Shown here one piece after another: positions 38,101 through 59,584 of a DNA stretch of 64,000 bases. This stretch comes from Apteryx mantelli (taxonomy: Eukaryota; Chordata; Aves; Apterygiformes; Apterygidae). A program made the position numbers and the translations under genes. Position 1 is the first letter of the stretch. Each line of letters starts with the position of its first letter. Where the stretch lies: positions 248,001 to 312,000 of the forward strand of contig NC_090018.1 in the NCBI RefSeq assembly GCF_036417845.1, given 5' to 3'. A model generated the notes under the pieces. The model ran no database searches and was not told the origin of the DNA. It was given only the letters and a program-made list of their open reading frames with translations.

Positions 38101-40593
38101 CTGTGTCCCCCTGCTATCACCCCGTATCCCCTCTGTGCCCCCCGTAGCCCCCCATATCGCCCTGTATCGCCCCATATCCCTCCTGTATCCCCTGCTATTG
38201 CCCCATATGCCCCCATATCCGCTCTGTGTCTCTCCTGCATCACCCCGTAGCCCCCCATAATGTGCTGTAGCCCCCCGTATCGCCCCTTAGCCCCCCTGTA
38301 TTCCCCATCTTGCCCCCTTTCCCCCCCCATAGCCCCCCTGTACTGTCCCATAACTGCCTGTATCCCCCTTGTATGGCCCCATAGCTTCCTATATTGCCCG
38401 TAGCCCCCGTATCCCCCCCCATATTCCCCCATATCCTCCCCATATCCCCCCCCGTATCCCCCCATATGCCCCCGTCCCCCCGCCCCGGCTGACGGCCGAC
38501 GCGGCGGCGGGCGCAGGCTCCATCGCGCCGCTGGAGGAGCTGTGCGACGTGGCGCACGCCCACGGGGCGCTGACTTTCGTGGACGAGGTGCACGCCGTGG
38601 GGCTCTACGGGGCGCGCGGCGGCGGCATCGGCGAGCGCGACGGCGTCGCCCACAAGATCGACGTCGTCTCCGGCACCCTCGGTGCGCTGCTCCGGGGGGG
38701 GGCATTCGGGGGGCGTCTGGGGGGCTGAGGGCCCATGGGGAAGGCCCTGGGGGGGTCTATGGGGTTGTGGGACCCCCAAGGAAGGACATGGGGGGGGTCT
38801 GTGGGGCCGTGGGACCCCCAAGGAAGGACATGGGGGAGTCTGTGGGGCTGTGGGACCTCCAAAGAAGGCCCTGGGGGGGTCTATGGGGCTGTGGGACCTC
38901 CAAAGAAGGCCCTGGGGGGGTCTATGGGGCCATGGGGAGGGTTATGGGGCCGTGGGACCCCCAGGGAAGGCCCTGGGGAGGGTTATGGGGTTGTGGGACC
39001 CCCAAAGAGGGACATGGGGGGGTCTGTGGGGCCGTGGGACCCCCAAGGAAGGACATGGGGGAGTCTGTGGGGCTGTGGGACCTCCAAAGAAGGCCCTGGG
39101 GGGGTCTATGGGGCTGTGGGACCTCCAAAGAAGGCCCTGGGGGGGTCTATGGGGCCATGGGGAGGGTTATGGGGCCGTGGGACCCCCAGGGAAGGCCCTG
39201 GGGAGGGTTATGGGGTTGTGGGACCCCCAAAGAGGGACATGGGGGGGTCTGTGGGGCTGTGGGACTCCCAGAGAAGGCCCTGGGGGGATCTATGGGGCCG
39301 TAGGGGGGTCCGCGGGGCTGACGCTGACCCCTTCCTCCCCCCCCCCCCCCCCAGGGAAGGCGGTGGGCGCCGTGGGGGGCTACATCGCAGGGCCGGAGGT
39401 GCTGGTGGACGCGGTGCGCTCGCTGGGGCCCGGCTTCATCTTCACGACGGCGCTGCCGCCGGCGGTGGCGGCGGGGGCCCTGGCGGCGCTGCGGGTGCTG
39501 GGGGGCGCCGAGGGGGGGGCGCTGCGCCGGGCCCACCAGCGCCACGCCAAGCACCTGCGGCTGCTGCTGCGCGACCGCGGGCTGCCGGCCCTGCCCTGCC
39601 CCAGCCACATCGTCCCCCTGCGGGTGAGTGACGGGGGGGGGGGGGGCCCGGACGCCTGGGCCCCCGGTGGGTGGGGGGATCCCTGCCCGGACGCCTGGGC
39701 CCCCGGGGGGTGGGGGGATCCCTGCCCGGACGCCTGGGTCCCTAGGGGGTGGGGGGATCCCTGCCCGGACACCTGGGCCCCCGGGGGGTGGGGGGATCCC
39801 TGCCCGGACGCCTGGGCCCCCGGGGGGTGGGGGGATCCCTGCCCGGACGCCTGGGCCCTTGGGGGGTGGGGGGATCCCTGCCCGGACACCTGGGCCCCCG
39901 GGGTCTCTGTGGGGCCCTGGCGGCCGTGGGGCCCCCGTGGCCTCGAAGGTCGGTGACGCGGGGCCCCCGGGCACAGGTGGGCGACGCGGCGCTGAACAGC
40001 CGCCTGAGCCGGGCGCTGCTGGAGGAGCACGGCCTCTACGTGCAGGCCATCAACTACCCCACCGTGCCGCGGGGGCAGGAGCTGCTGCGCCTGGCGCCCA
40101 CCCCCCACCACAGCCCCGCCATGATGGAGAACCTCGTCGGTGAGCGGGGGGCGCGGGGGGACGTGGGGGGCACTGGGGCTATGGGGGACGTGGGGGGTGC
40201 AAGGGGGACGTGGGGGACGTGGGGGGTACTGGGGACACGGGGACTGGGGTATGGGGCACATGGGGGGCCCGGGGGAGCTGGGGGAGGTTGGGGGCCCAGG
40301 GGAGCTGGCCCTGGGGACATGGGGCACTGGGGGGCGCTGGGGACGCGGGGACGGGGCTGCTGGGGGGACTGGGTGGCCGGGGGTGCCGTGGGGCGCCGTG
40401 GGGCCGGGCGCTGACGCCGGCACCCGCAGCGCGGCTCTCCGAGTGCTGGGGGGCGCTGGGGCTGCCCCGCGAGGCCCCCCCGGGCCCGGCCTGCGCCTCC
40501 TGCCAGCGCCCGCTGCACTTCGCCCTCATGAGCGAGTGGGAGCGCGAGCTCTTCGCCGGCCTGGGGCCGCGCTACGTCACCGCGCGGGCCTGA
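35128..40593 (+). CDS. ALAS2: ALAS2, erythroid 5-aminolevulinate synthase
   Basis: PLP-dependent mitochondrial enzyme that condenses glycine and succinyl-CoA, the first step of haem synthesis. Coding exons: 35128-35257, 35367-35471, 35567-35656, 36285-36492, 37203-37387, 37480-37659, 38517-38681, 39355-39623, 39977-40139, 40430-40593; all in phase, 552 residues (human 587). Presequence [20 protein letters not shown] with haem regulatory CP motifs (RCP, RRCP, QCPF). Core motifs: [53 protein letters not shown] and [15 protein letters not shown], whose Lys binds PLP. C-terminus [19 protein letters not shown]. The 5'UTR IRE identifies the erythroid isoform rather than ALAS1. Introns 3, 4, 8 and 9 are minisatellites. 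Confidence 0.98.
35690..36240. repeat. 56-bp minisatellite in ALAS2 intron
   Basis: About ten units with GGGCAGTGCAGGGTGCAATG, GGGGGGATTTGGGG and CGCATTGGGGCGCTTTGG between exons 35567-35656 and 36285-36492. Confidence 0.95.
36540..37130. repeat. Compound minisatellite in ALAS2 intron
   Basis: First three units of about 120 bases (ACCCCCTGGGCCCCACGAAC, then CACCCCCAAATACACCCC), then a shorter 36-base unit (CCCCCTGGGCCCCCCAAGGA) repeated about eight times. Confidence 0.9.
38700..39300. repeat. Minisatellite with higher-order duplication in ALAS2 intron
   Basis: Units of about 55-60 bases with GGGGGGTCTATGGGGCTGTGG and GACCCCCAAGGAAGG. A block of about 230 bases (38780-39010) is repeated almost exactly at 39010-39240. 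Some units read CCCCCAGGGAAGGCCCTGGG, resembling the true acceptor and start of the following exon (CCCCCAGGGAAGGCGGTGGG). Confidence 0.9.
39640..39930. repeat. Tandem array of the GGACGCCTGGG motif in ALAS2 intron
   Basis: Six units of about 45 bases: GGACGCCTGGGCCCCCGG followed by GGGTGGGGGGATCCCTGCCC. The motif dispersed singly through the window is here expanded in tandem. Confidence 0.95.
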
Positions 40594-40722
40594 GCCCCGG
40601 ACGCCTGGGCCCCCCGGACGCCAGAGACGCCCCGGATGCCGGGACCCCTCTGCCGACGGTGCCCCTGGACGCCGGCGACCCCCCACCACTGCCACCCCCG
40701 GATGCCGGGGCCCCCCCCATAC

Positions 40723-40728
40723 AATAAA
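40723..40728 (+). terminator. Poly(A) signal of ALAS2
   Basis: AATAAA 130 bases after the ALAS2 stop. Confidence 0.85.
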
Positions 40729-41253
40729 CCTCTCTGGCACCACCGCTGCCGCCTGTGTCTTGGGGGGGGCCCCCGGCGTCCGGGCACCCACCCGTGTGCC
40801 CATGCCGGGGCTCCCGGATGCCTGGGCCCCCCGGGGAGGCGGGGGTGGGGCAGCAGCCGGACGCCTGGGCCCTTTCCCCTCGCTATCAAGATGTTGGGGA
40901 ACGAGGAAGGAGGCGGGGGCGGCTCCGACCCCCCCCCCCGGCCCCGATAGCATCGCTGCCCCGGGGCCGCCGCCGGCCCTGACGTCAGTGGCGCAGCGGG
41001 GGGCTGGATGCCTGGGCCCCCCGGCAGGGTGCCGGACGCCTGGGCCCCGGCGGGGGTGGTGGCCCTGGCGCGGTGCCACCCCCTCGAGCACAGCCAGCCC
41101 CCCCCCCCCCCCAAGTCGTCCCAGTCCGCTGCCACCGCTCCCAGTCGCGGCACAACCCGGCTGCGGGCACCACCGCTGCCGCTGCCAGCAGAGAGGGACC
41201 CAGGCGTCCGGGAGCCTCTGCCCCCCCCCCAGCCACCGAGGGACCCCGTGAAA
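40729..41253 (+). promoter_or_regulatory. ALAS2-AVPR2 spacer and presumed receptor promoter
   Basis: About 520 GC-rich bases with seven copies of the dispersed GGACGCCTGGG motif in both orientations and a TGACGTCA CRE palindrome at about 40980-40987. No gene seen. The CRE is a plausible cAMP-response site; its role is inferred. Confidence 0.45.
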
Positions 41254-44200
41254 ATGAGCGAGGAGGTAGAGGGGGCCCAGGCGTCCGAGGGCTCCCCAGG
41301 GGGGCGGGCAATGGGAGGTGGGGTGGGAAGGGGGGGGTCGCTCCTCTGCGTCCCCTCACTTGTCACCGTGTCCCCCCCCATGTGCATCCCCTCGCACAGT
41401 GACCCTTGTGCGTGTCCCCCTTTTGCACGTGGATCCCCGTGCACGTCCCCCTCCCTTGTGTGCACATCCCTCTTTGCACACTGGTCCCCGTGCACGTCCC
41501 CCCCTCGTGCACCTTCCCCCTTTGCACACTGGTCCCCGTGCACGTCCCCCCCTCGTGCACCTTCCCCCTTTGCACGCGGGTCCCCTTGCACGTCCCCCCC
41601 TCGTGCACCTTCCCCCTTTGCACGCGGGTCCCCGTGCACGTCCCCCCCTCGTGCACCTTCCCCCTTTGCACGCGGGTCCCCGTGCACGTCCCCCCCTCGT
41701 GCGCACGTCCCCCCTTGCACGCGGGTGGCGGTGCATGCCGGCGGCACCCTGACGCGGCGCTCTGCCCGCAGGCCTCGCCGGCGCCCTCGCCGCCCGCCGG
41801 CACGACGCCGGGGCCCTGGGCAGCGGCGGCGGCGGCGCCGCGGGACGGGGCGCTGGCGGCGGCCGAGGTGGGGGTGCTGGCGGCGGTGCTGGCGCTGGCG
41901 CTGGGCGGCAACGCGCTGGTGCTGGCGGCGCTGGGCCGCGCCGGGGGGCCGCGGCCGGCGCCGCCGCTGCGCCGCTACCTGCGGCACCTGAGCGCCGCCG
42001 ACCTGGGGGTGGCCGGGGGGCAGGTGCTGCCGCAGCTGCTCTGGGACCTCACCGACCGCTTCCGCGGCCCCGACGCCCTCTGCCGCGCCACCAAGTACCT
42101 CCAGGCCGTGGCCATGTTCGCCTCCGCCTACGTGGCCGTGGCCATGGCCTACGACCGCCACCGGGCCATCTGCCGGCCCTGGGCCGGCCGCCGCCAGCGC
42201 CGGGACGCCGGGGCCCGCGGGGACGCCGGGGCCCGCAGCTCCCCGGGGTGCTGGGGACGCTGCCGCGGGGGCGCCGGGGACACCGGGGACCATGGGGACA
42301 CCGGGGATGCCAGGGGCACCGGGTGCTGGGGACGCTGCCGCGGGGGCGCTGGGGACACTGGGTGTTGGGGACGCCACCGTGGGGACACCAGGGACCGTGG
42401 GGACATCGGGGACCGTGGGGACCGCGGCTGTGGGGACGGCGGGGACGGTTCGCCGAGGCACAGCCGGGGACAGGGGGACGGCGGGGATGGGGCACCGGAG
42501 GGACAGGGGGACACCAGGGACTGTCCCGGGGGACAGGTAGACGCCCGGGACCCCCATTGGGGACACCAGGACACCAGGGCCCCCCAGGATGTCCTTGGGG
42601 GACACCAGGGCCCTGGGGTCCCCCAGGACCCCCATTGGGGACACTGGGACCCCAAGGACGTCCCTGGGGGACACCAGGACACCAGGGACCATCGCAGGGG
42701 TCCTGGGGACCCCCAAAGTGGACAGGAGGACACCGGGGACCCCCAGGACATCCCCAGGGGACACCAGGGCCCTGGGGACCCCCATGACCCCCCTGGGGGA
42801 CACAGGGACACCAGGGACCCCCATTGGGGACACGGGGACACCAGGGCCCCCCAGGACCCCCCTGGGGGACACCAGGGCACCGGGGCCAGTCACAGGGGAC
42901 ACGGGGACCATCCGTGGGGACCCCGAGGGCCGCGGGGGCCGCTGGCCGCTGCCTGGTGCGGGGTCACCTGGGGTCCCCCTGCCACCCCCGGGTCCCCCCT
43001 GGCCCTGGGTCCCCCTGCCACCCCTGGGTCCCCCATGTCCCCAGATCCCTGTGCCACCCCCATGTCCCTGGGTTCTCCTGCCACTCGAGGGTCCCCTGTG
43101 TCCCCCCCCGTCCCCCCCAAGTCCCCAGGTGCCCCTGCCACCCCTGTGTCCCCCCTGGTCCCCCTCATGTGTCCCACACCCCTGTGTCCCCCTGCTGCCC
43201 CCAAGTCCCCTGAATCCCCCCCGGTCCCCCCCATGTCCCCAGGCTCTTGTGCCACCCCTGTGTCCCCCGTGTCCCCCCCGTTCCCCTCCATGTGCCCCAC
43301 AGCCCCGGGTCCCCCTGTATCTGCCCTGGTGTCCCCCATGTCCCCAGGCCCTTGTGCCACCCCTGTCCCCCCCCCGGTCCCCGCCATGCGCCCCATGTCC
43401 CTGGGTCCCCCTGGGTCCCCCCCTGTGTCCCCCCTGTGTCCCACACCCCCGGGCCCCCCCGTGTCCCCCCCGTGCGGCGGGGGCCGGTGGCGGCGCTGGG
43501 TCTCGTGGGGGCGGCGGCGGTGGCGGGGGCTGCGGGGCCGCTGGGGGCCGCTGGCCACGGCCTGGTCGCTGTCGCTGCTCTTCGGGCTGCCGCAGGTGGG
43601 CATCTTCGGGCAGCGCGAGGTGGCGGCGGGCGAGCGCGACTGCTGGGCCGCCTTCGCGCAGCCCTGGGGCGCCCGCGCCTACGTCACCTGGGTGGCGCTG
43701 GCGGTGCTGGTGGCGCCCGCGGCGCTGCTGGCCGGGCTGCAGGCCGCCGTGGCCCGCGCCCTGGGCCGGGCGCCCGCCGCGCTGAGCCGGGCCCGCGCCA
43801 AGAGCCACCGCATGGCCCTGGTGGTGCTGGGCGTCTACGTGGGCTGCTGGGCCCCCTTCTTCTGCGCCCAGCTCTGGGCCGTCTGGGACCCCCACGCCCC
43901 CGTCGAGGGTGAGAGGTGGCAACGGGGGTGCCGTGGGGGGCGGGGGGATGCCGTGGGGGGGGGACACCACAGGGACACCACAGGGACACCGTGGGGACGT
44001 GGGGATGGGGGGACACCATGGAGACACCGTTGGGACGTGGGGATGGGGGGACACCATGGGGATGCCATGGGGACGTGGGGATTTGGGGACGCCATGGGGA
44101 CGTGGGGATGCGGGGACACCATGGGGATGTGGAGACACCACGGGGATGCCATGGGGATGTGGAGACACCATGGAGACACTGTGGGGATGTGGAGACACCA

Positions 44201-44887
44201 TGGGGACACCGTGGGGACATGGGGATGGGGAGACACCATGGGGATGTGGGGACACCATGGAGACACCATGGGGACGTGGAGACCCCATGGGGACACCGTG
44301 GGGACATGGGGATGGGAGGACACCATGGGGACGTGAAGACACCATGGGGACACCATGGGGATGGGGGGATGGGGGGACACCATGGGGACACCGTGGGGAC
44401 ATGGGGATGGGGGGACACCATGGGGGACACCATAGGGATGTTGGGGATGTGGGGACACCATGGGGACATAGGGATGATGTGGGGATGAGGAGATACCATA
44501 GGGATGGAGGACACCACGGGGACATTGTGGGGTCATGGGAACACCATGGGGACCCCATGGGGATGTGGGGATGGGGGGACACCGTGGGGACACCGTGGGG
44601 ATGGGGGGACACCATGGGGATGCCGTGGGGACACAGGGCCGTGGGGACCTGGGGGCTGGGGGCCATGGGGATGGATGAAGGTGGGGATGGAGGCGGGCGG
44701 TCGCAGTGGTGGTGGCAGTGGCAGTTGGTGACGGGCGGCCGCAGGGCCGGCGTTCACCATCCTGATGCTGCTGGCCAGCCTCAACAGCTGCACCAACCCC
44801 TGGATCTACGCCGCCTTCAGCACCAGCCTCTCGCGCGCCATGGCCCAGCTGCTGTGCCCCTGCCGCCGCCCCCGCGCGCCCCCCTGA
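41254..44887 (+). CDS. AVPR2: AVPR2-like vasopressin V2 receptor with an in-frame repeat in loop 2
   Basis: Class A GPCR closest to AVPR2. Exon 1 (41254-41265) encodes MSEE; exon 2 is 41772-43908; exon 3 is 44745-44887. These intron positions match human AVPR2. TM1 [18 protein letters not shown]2-3 region [20 protein letters not shown], nearly the human sequence; DRHRAICRP at the DRY position; ECL2 [22 protein letters not shown]6 [22 protein letters not shown]7 [13 protein letters not shown]. The tail is short with a CPC palmitoylation-type pair. Between [14 protein letters not shown] (about 42190) and TM4 (about 43540) lies roughly 1.3 kb of minisatellite with no stop, and the frame is preserved. 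It is either a roughly 430-residue loop insertion or an in-phase intron. As drawn the protein is 763 residues (human 371). Confidence 0.9.
41430..41740. repeat. 54-60-bp minisatellite in AVPR2 intron 1
   Basis: Five to six units of CCCCGTGCACGTCCCCCCCT, CGTGCACCTTCCCCCTTTGC and ACGCGGGT, highly similar, just upstream of exon 2. Confidence 0.95.
42200..43480. repeat. Inverted pair of minisatellites inside AVPR2 exon 2
   Basis: The left half (about 42240-42930) is G-rich with GGGGACACCAGGGACC-type units. The right half (about 42960-43480) is C-rich with CCCCTGTGTCCCCC and CCCATGTCCC units. The two are roughly reverse complements, so the transcript could form a large imperfect hairpin. The plus-strand frame used by the receptor has no stop through all of it. 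Confidence 0.9.
43915..44640. repeat. GGGGACACCATGGGGATG minisatellite in AVPR2 intron 2
   Basis: Units of 18-60 bases built on GGGGACACCATGGGGA(T/C) continue from shortly after the exon 2 donor almost to exon 3. Confidence 0.95.
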
Positions 44888-44989
44888 GCCCCGCGCCGCC
44901 GGGGGCACACGGGCAGGGGGGGCCGCGCGGGGGCGAGGGGGGCGCATGGGGGGGGGGTTGCACGGGGGGGTCGCATGGGGGGCTCACAC

Positions 44990-45215
44990 AGGGTCACATT
45001 GCATGGGGACACCATCGCACGGGGACACGTCGCATGGGGACCAGCTCGCCCAGGGACACCATCGCATGGGGACGCCATCACATGGGAACAGCATCGCACC
45101 AGGACACGTCGCCCAGGGACACCGTCGCACAGGGACATGTTCCACAGGGACACCATCGCACGGGGATGCCATCGCACGGGGACACCATCGCATGGGGACA
45201 CCATCGCCGAGGGAG
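44990..45215. repeat. CATCGCATGGGGACAC repeat in AVPR2 3' region
   Basis: About 13 units of 16-18 bases (CATCGCA(T/C)GGGGACAC(G)) in the presumed 3'UTR, ahead of the poly(A) signal. Confidence 0.93.
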
Positions 45216-45260
45216 GGGGGCGGGGTTTGCACGGGGGCCAGTGCCCCGAGACGCTGCACC

Positions 45261-45266
45261 AATAAA
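45261..45266 (+). terminator. Poly(A) signal of AVPR2-like gene
   Basis: AATAAA about 375 bases after the receptor's stop codon. Confidence 0.8.
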
Positions 45267-45369
45267 CACGCCATGGCACAACACGTCTCCCTGGGCCTTT
45301 GCCCCCCCCCGACCTTTGCCCTCCCCCCCCGGCCCTTCCCCTCTGCTCTTCCCCTCCGCCGCCGGCTGT

Positions 45370-56349
<10,980 letters not shown>

Positions 56350-56526
56350 CCGGATGCCTGGGCCCCCCCGGATGCCTGGCCCCCCCCCCCAGATGCCGGG
56401 GTCCCACTCTGCCGCCCCCCCCAGAATCATGTTCTCACTTTTCTCGTGGTGCCCTCGCACGAGGACCCCCCCCCACCCCCCACCGGGGCCGTTTTATGTC
56501 GTTTCTGTGCTTTTTGGTGATGAGAC

Positions 56527-56532
56527 AATAAA
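56527..56532 (+). terminator. Poly(A) signal of SMC1A
   Basis: AATAAA about 180 bases after the SMC1A stop. Confidence 0.85.
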
Positions 56533-56569
56533 GGATTTCAATTCCCCCCTACGGCGACTCGAGTGTTTG

Positions 56570-58070
56570 GGGGGGGGGGTTCCCCCTCCCCAGGGGCCTT
56601 ATAGGGGCATACGGACCTCCCTGGCCCTATAGGGGCTGTATGGATCCCTTCCAGGTGCCCCCACCCTCAGGCTATATAGGGGCTGCATGGACCCCTCTGG
56701 GGCTCTATAGGGCCGTAGGGACCCCCCTCAGGCTCTATAGGGGCTGTATGGATTCCTGTGGGGCCTTATGGGGCTGTACAAACCCCCAGGCACTTATAGG
56801 GCCATATAGACCCTAGGTGGGGGGGCCCTGCAGGGATTATACTGATGCCCAGTGTGCCACAGGGCCCTGTAGGGCTCTATACAGGGGCCATACGGACACC
56901 TGTGGGGGCCCTACAAGGGTCCCAGTGACCCCTCAGCACCATAGGGACCTCATGGGGGGGGGCACAGGCTGCAGGGACCCCCCTGTGGGCTATATGGGGG
57001 GTGTATGGAGGTGTGGGAGGTGTATGGGGACTATAGAGTCCCCCTGGGGCCATATGGGGGGTGTATGGAGATGTGAGGGGTCATATAGGGGCTATAGGGC
57101 TCCCTGTGGGGCCATATGGGGGGTGTACAGGGACTATAGAACTCCCCGTGGAGCCCTATGGGGGGTGTATGGAGCTGTGGGGGGTCGTATAGGGACTATA
57201 GGGCCCCCCTGGGGCCATATGGGGGGTGTATGGAGGTGTGGAGGATCGTATAGGGGCTACAGGACCCCCTGCGGGGCCATACGGGGGGTGTATAGGGACT
57301 ATAGAACCCCCCGTGGGGCCATATGGGGGGTGTATGGAGGTGTGGGGGGTCGTATAGGGGCTATAGGGCCCCCCTGGGGCTGTATGGGGGGTGTATGGAG
57401 GTGTGGAGGATCGTATAGAGACTATAGAACCTCCCATGGGGCCATATAGGGGATGTATGGAGGTGTGGGGGGTCGTATAGGGGCTATAGGGCCCCCCAGG
57501 CCCGTATGGGGGGGTCGTATAGGGGCTATAGGGCCCCCCTGGGGCCGCATGGGGGGGTGTATGGAGGTGTGGGGGGTCATATAGGGACTATAGAACCCCC
57601 CGTGGTGCCATATGGGGGGTGTATGGAGATGTGGGGGGTTGTATAGGGGCTATAGGACCCCCTGCAGGGCCATATGGGGGTGTATAGGGACTACAGAACC
57701 CCCCGTGGGGCCATATGGGGGGGTGTATGGAGATGTGGGGGGTCGTATAGGGGCTATAGGGCCCCCCGTGGGGCCATATGGGGGGTGTATGGAGGTGTGG
57801 GGGGTCGTATAGGGGCTATAGGGCCCCCCTGGGGCTGTATGGGGGGGTGTATAGGGACTATAGAACCCCCCGTGGGGCTATATGGGGGATGTATGGAGGT
57901 GGGGGGGTCGTATAGTGGCTATAGGGCCCCCCAGGCCCGTATGGGGGGGTCATATAGGGACTATAGGGCCCCCCAGGGCCGTATGGGGGGTGTATGGGGG
58001 GGGTCGTATCGAAGCTATAGGTCCCCGGGGCGCCGTATGGGGGTGCGCGGGGAGGGGGCACACAGGGGCC
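56570..58070. repeat. 60-bp minisatellite between SMC1A and IQSEC2
   Basis: About 1.5 kb of units of 55-65 bases: GGGGCCATATGGGGGGTGTA, TGGAGGTGTGGGGGGTCGTA and TAGGGGCTATAGGGCCCCCC. The last 1 kb is regular; the first 400 bases are diverged. No gene found. Confidence 0.97.
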
Positions 58071-58084
58071 ATAGGGCCCCGCGG

Positions 58085-59584
58085 GGCCGCCCCCCCCCCG
58101 GCCCCCCCCCGCCCTCCCGGTGCGGCGGGCGCCCCCCAATCAGCGCGCGGCTCTTTGCGGCCCGTTGCCATGGCGACGCCGCGGGGCCGCTCCGCCGCGG
58201 GCGGGGGCGGCGCGGGGCGGGGGGGGGGGGGGCCGCGGCCGCCCCTCCCCCCCCCTCCCGCCGCGCTCGCGGCTAATTAATCCCGTTAATTAACCTTCCC
58301 TCCTCCCCCCCCCGCTCCCGGACGCCCGGGTCCCGCCGCGGCGCCTCCCGGACGCCCGTTCCCCCCCCCCCCCCCCCACCGGGACGCCTGGGCCCCCCCC
58401 ACCGCCGCGGGGGGAGGGGGCGGTGGCGCAGCGCGCGGGGGGAGGGGCCGCCCGGACGCCTGGGCCCCCGCGGCCCCGCCCGCCGCCCCGCCCCCGCCCC
58501 GGCTCGCCTCCTCCCTCCGAGCTCCGCGCCCGGATCGGGCCCCCCCGGCCCCCCCCCGCCACCGGCACCGGGACCGGGACCCCCCCGACCCCCGGGACCC
58601 CCACTCCCGCCCCCAAACCGGGACCCCCCCGGCTGCTCCCCCCCCGCAGGGGCCCCCAACCTCCCCCGCGACCCCCGCGACCCCCGTTCCTGCCCCCGGA
58701 CCGCGACCCCCCCGGCTGCCCCCCCCTCGGCCGGGCCCCCAACCTCCCCCCCGACCCCCGGGACCCCCGTTCCTGCCCCCGGACCGGGACCCCCCGGCCG
58801 CCCCCTCCCTCCGGCCCCCCAACCTCCCCCCCGACCCCCAGCCGGGACGCACATTGCTGCCCCCCCGCTCCGGACCCCCGAACCGGGACCCCCCTCCTGC
58901 CCCCCCCAAAATCCTCTCTTCGGACCCCCTAAAACCCCCTTCCTGCCCCCAAACCGGGACCCCGCCATTGCCGCCCCCCCGACCCCCAAATCAGGACCCC
59001 CCCCTCCGGACCCCTCCAGACCCCCTAAACCCCCATTCCTGCCCCCAAACCGAGACCCCCCCCGACCCCCAAACTGGGACCTCTCCCCTCCTGACCCCCC
59101 CCAACCCTCTGGACCCCTAAACCCCCATTCCTGCCCCCAAACTGGGACCTTCCCCCTTCCTGACTGCCCCCAAACCTCCCCGTTCCTGACCCCCCCAACC
59201 CGGGACCCCCCTTCCTGACCCCCCCCAAAACCTCCCCCTTCCTGACCCCCCCAAACCCCCCTCCTCCGGGTCCCCCCCAAACCACCCCCCCCTCCGGACC
59301 CCTAAGTCGGGTCCCCCCCGAAAACCACCCCCCCCCGGACCCCTAAGTCGGGTCCCCCCCAACCAACCCCCCCCCGGACCCCTAAGTCGGGTCCCCCCCA
59401 AACCAACCCCCCCCCCGGACCCCTAAGTCGGGTCCCCCCCAACCAACCCCCCCCTCCGGACCCCTCACTGGGGTCCCCCCCAACCAGCCCCCCCCCGGAC
59501 CCCTCACTAGGGTCCCCCCCAAACCAGCCCCCCCCCCCACTCGGGTCCCCCCGGCCCCGGCGCGGGCGGATGCGGGGGTAGCGC
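58085..59584 (+). promoter_or_regulatory. IQSEC2 CpG island and 5' flank
   Basis: Contains a CCAAT box (about 58136), an RFX X-box GTTGCCATGGCGAC (58164-58177) and a short AT island with two homeodomain-type cores, TAATTAAT (58274) and TTAATTAA (58286), in otherwise extreme GC. From about 58550 to 59530 it becomes a C-rich repeat of the form ACCCCCCAAACCGGGACCCC, then a regular 60-70-bp unit with GGACCCCTAAGTCGGGTCCC. The 5'UTR presumably lies here. Confidence 0.55.

Noticed and set aside
40572-44666. A 1,364-codon open frame on the minus strand across AVPR2
   Set aside because: It is antisense to a well-supported receptor, consists of repeat-driven Pro/His/Ser and Gly/Asp text, and shows no domain. 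Stop codons are rare in such GC-rich repeats.
59305-59530. GGACCCCTAAGTCGGGTCCC repeats as terminal inverted repeats of a transposon
   Set aside because: The units are direct tandem repeats that are themselves near-palindromic, with no internal coding region or target-site duplication.
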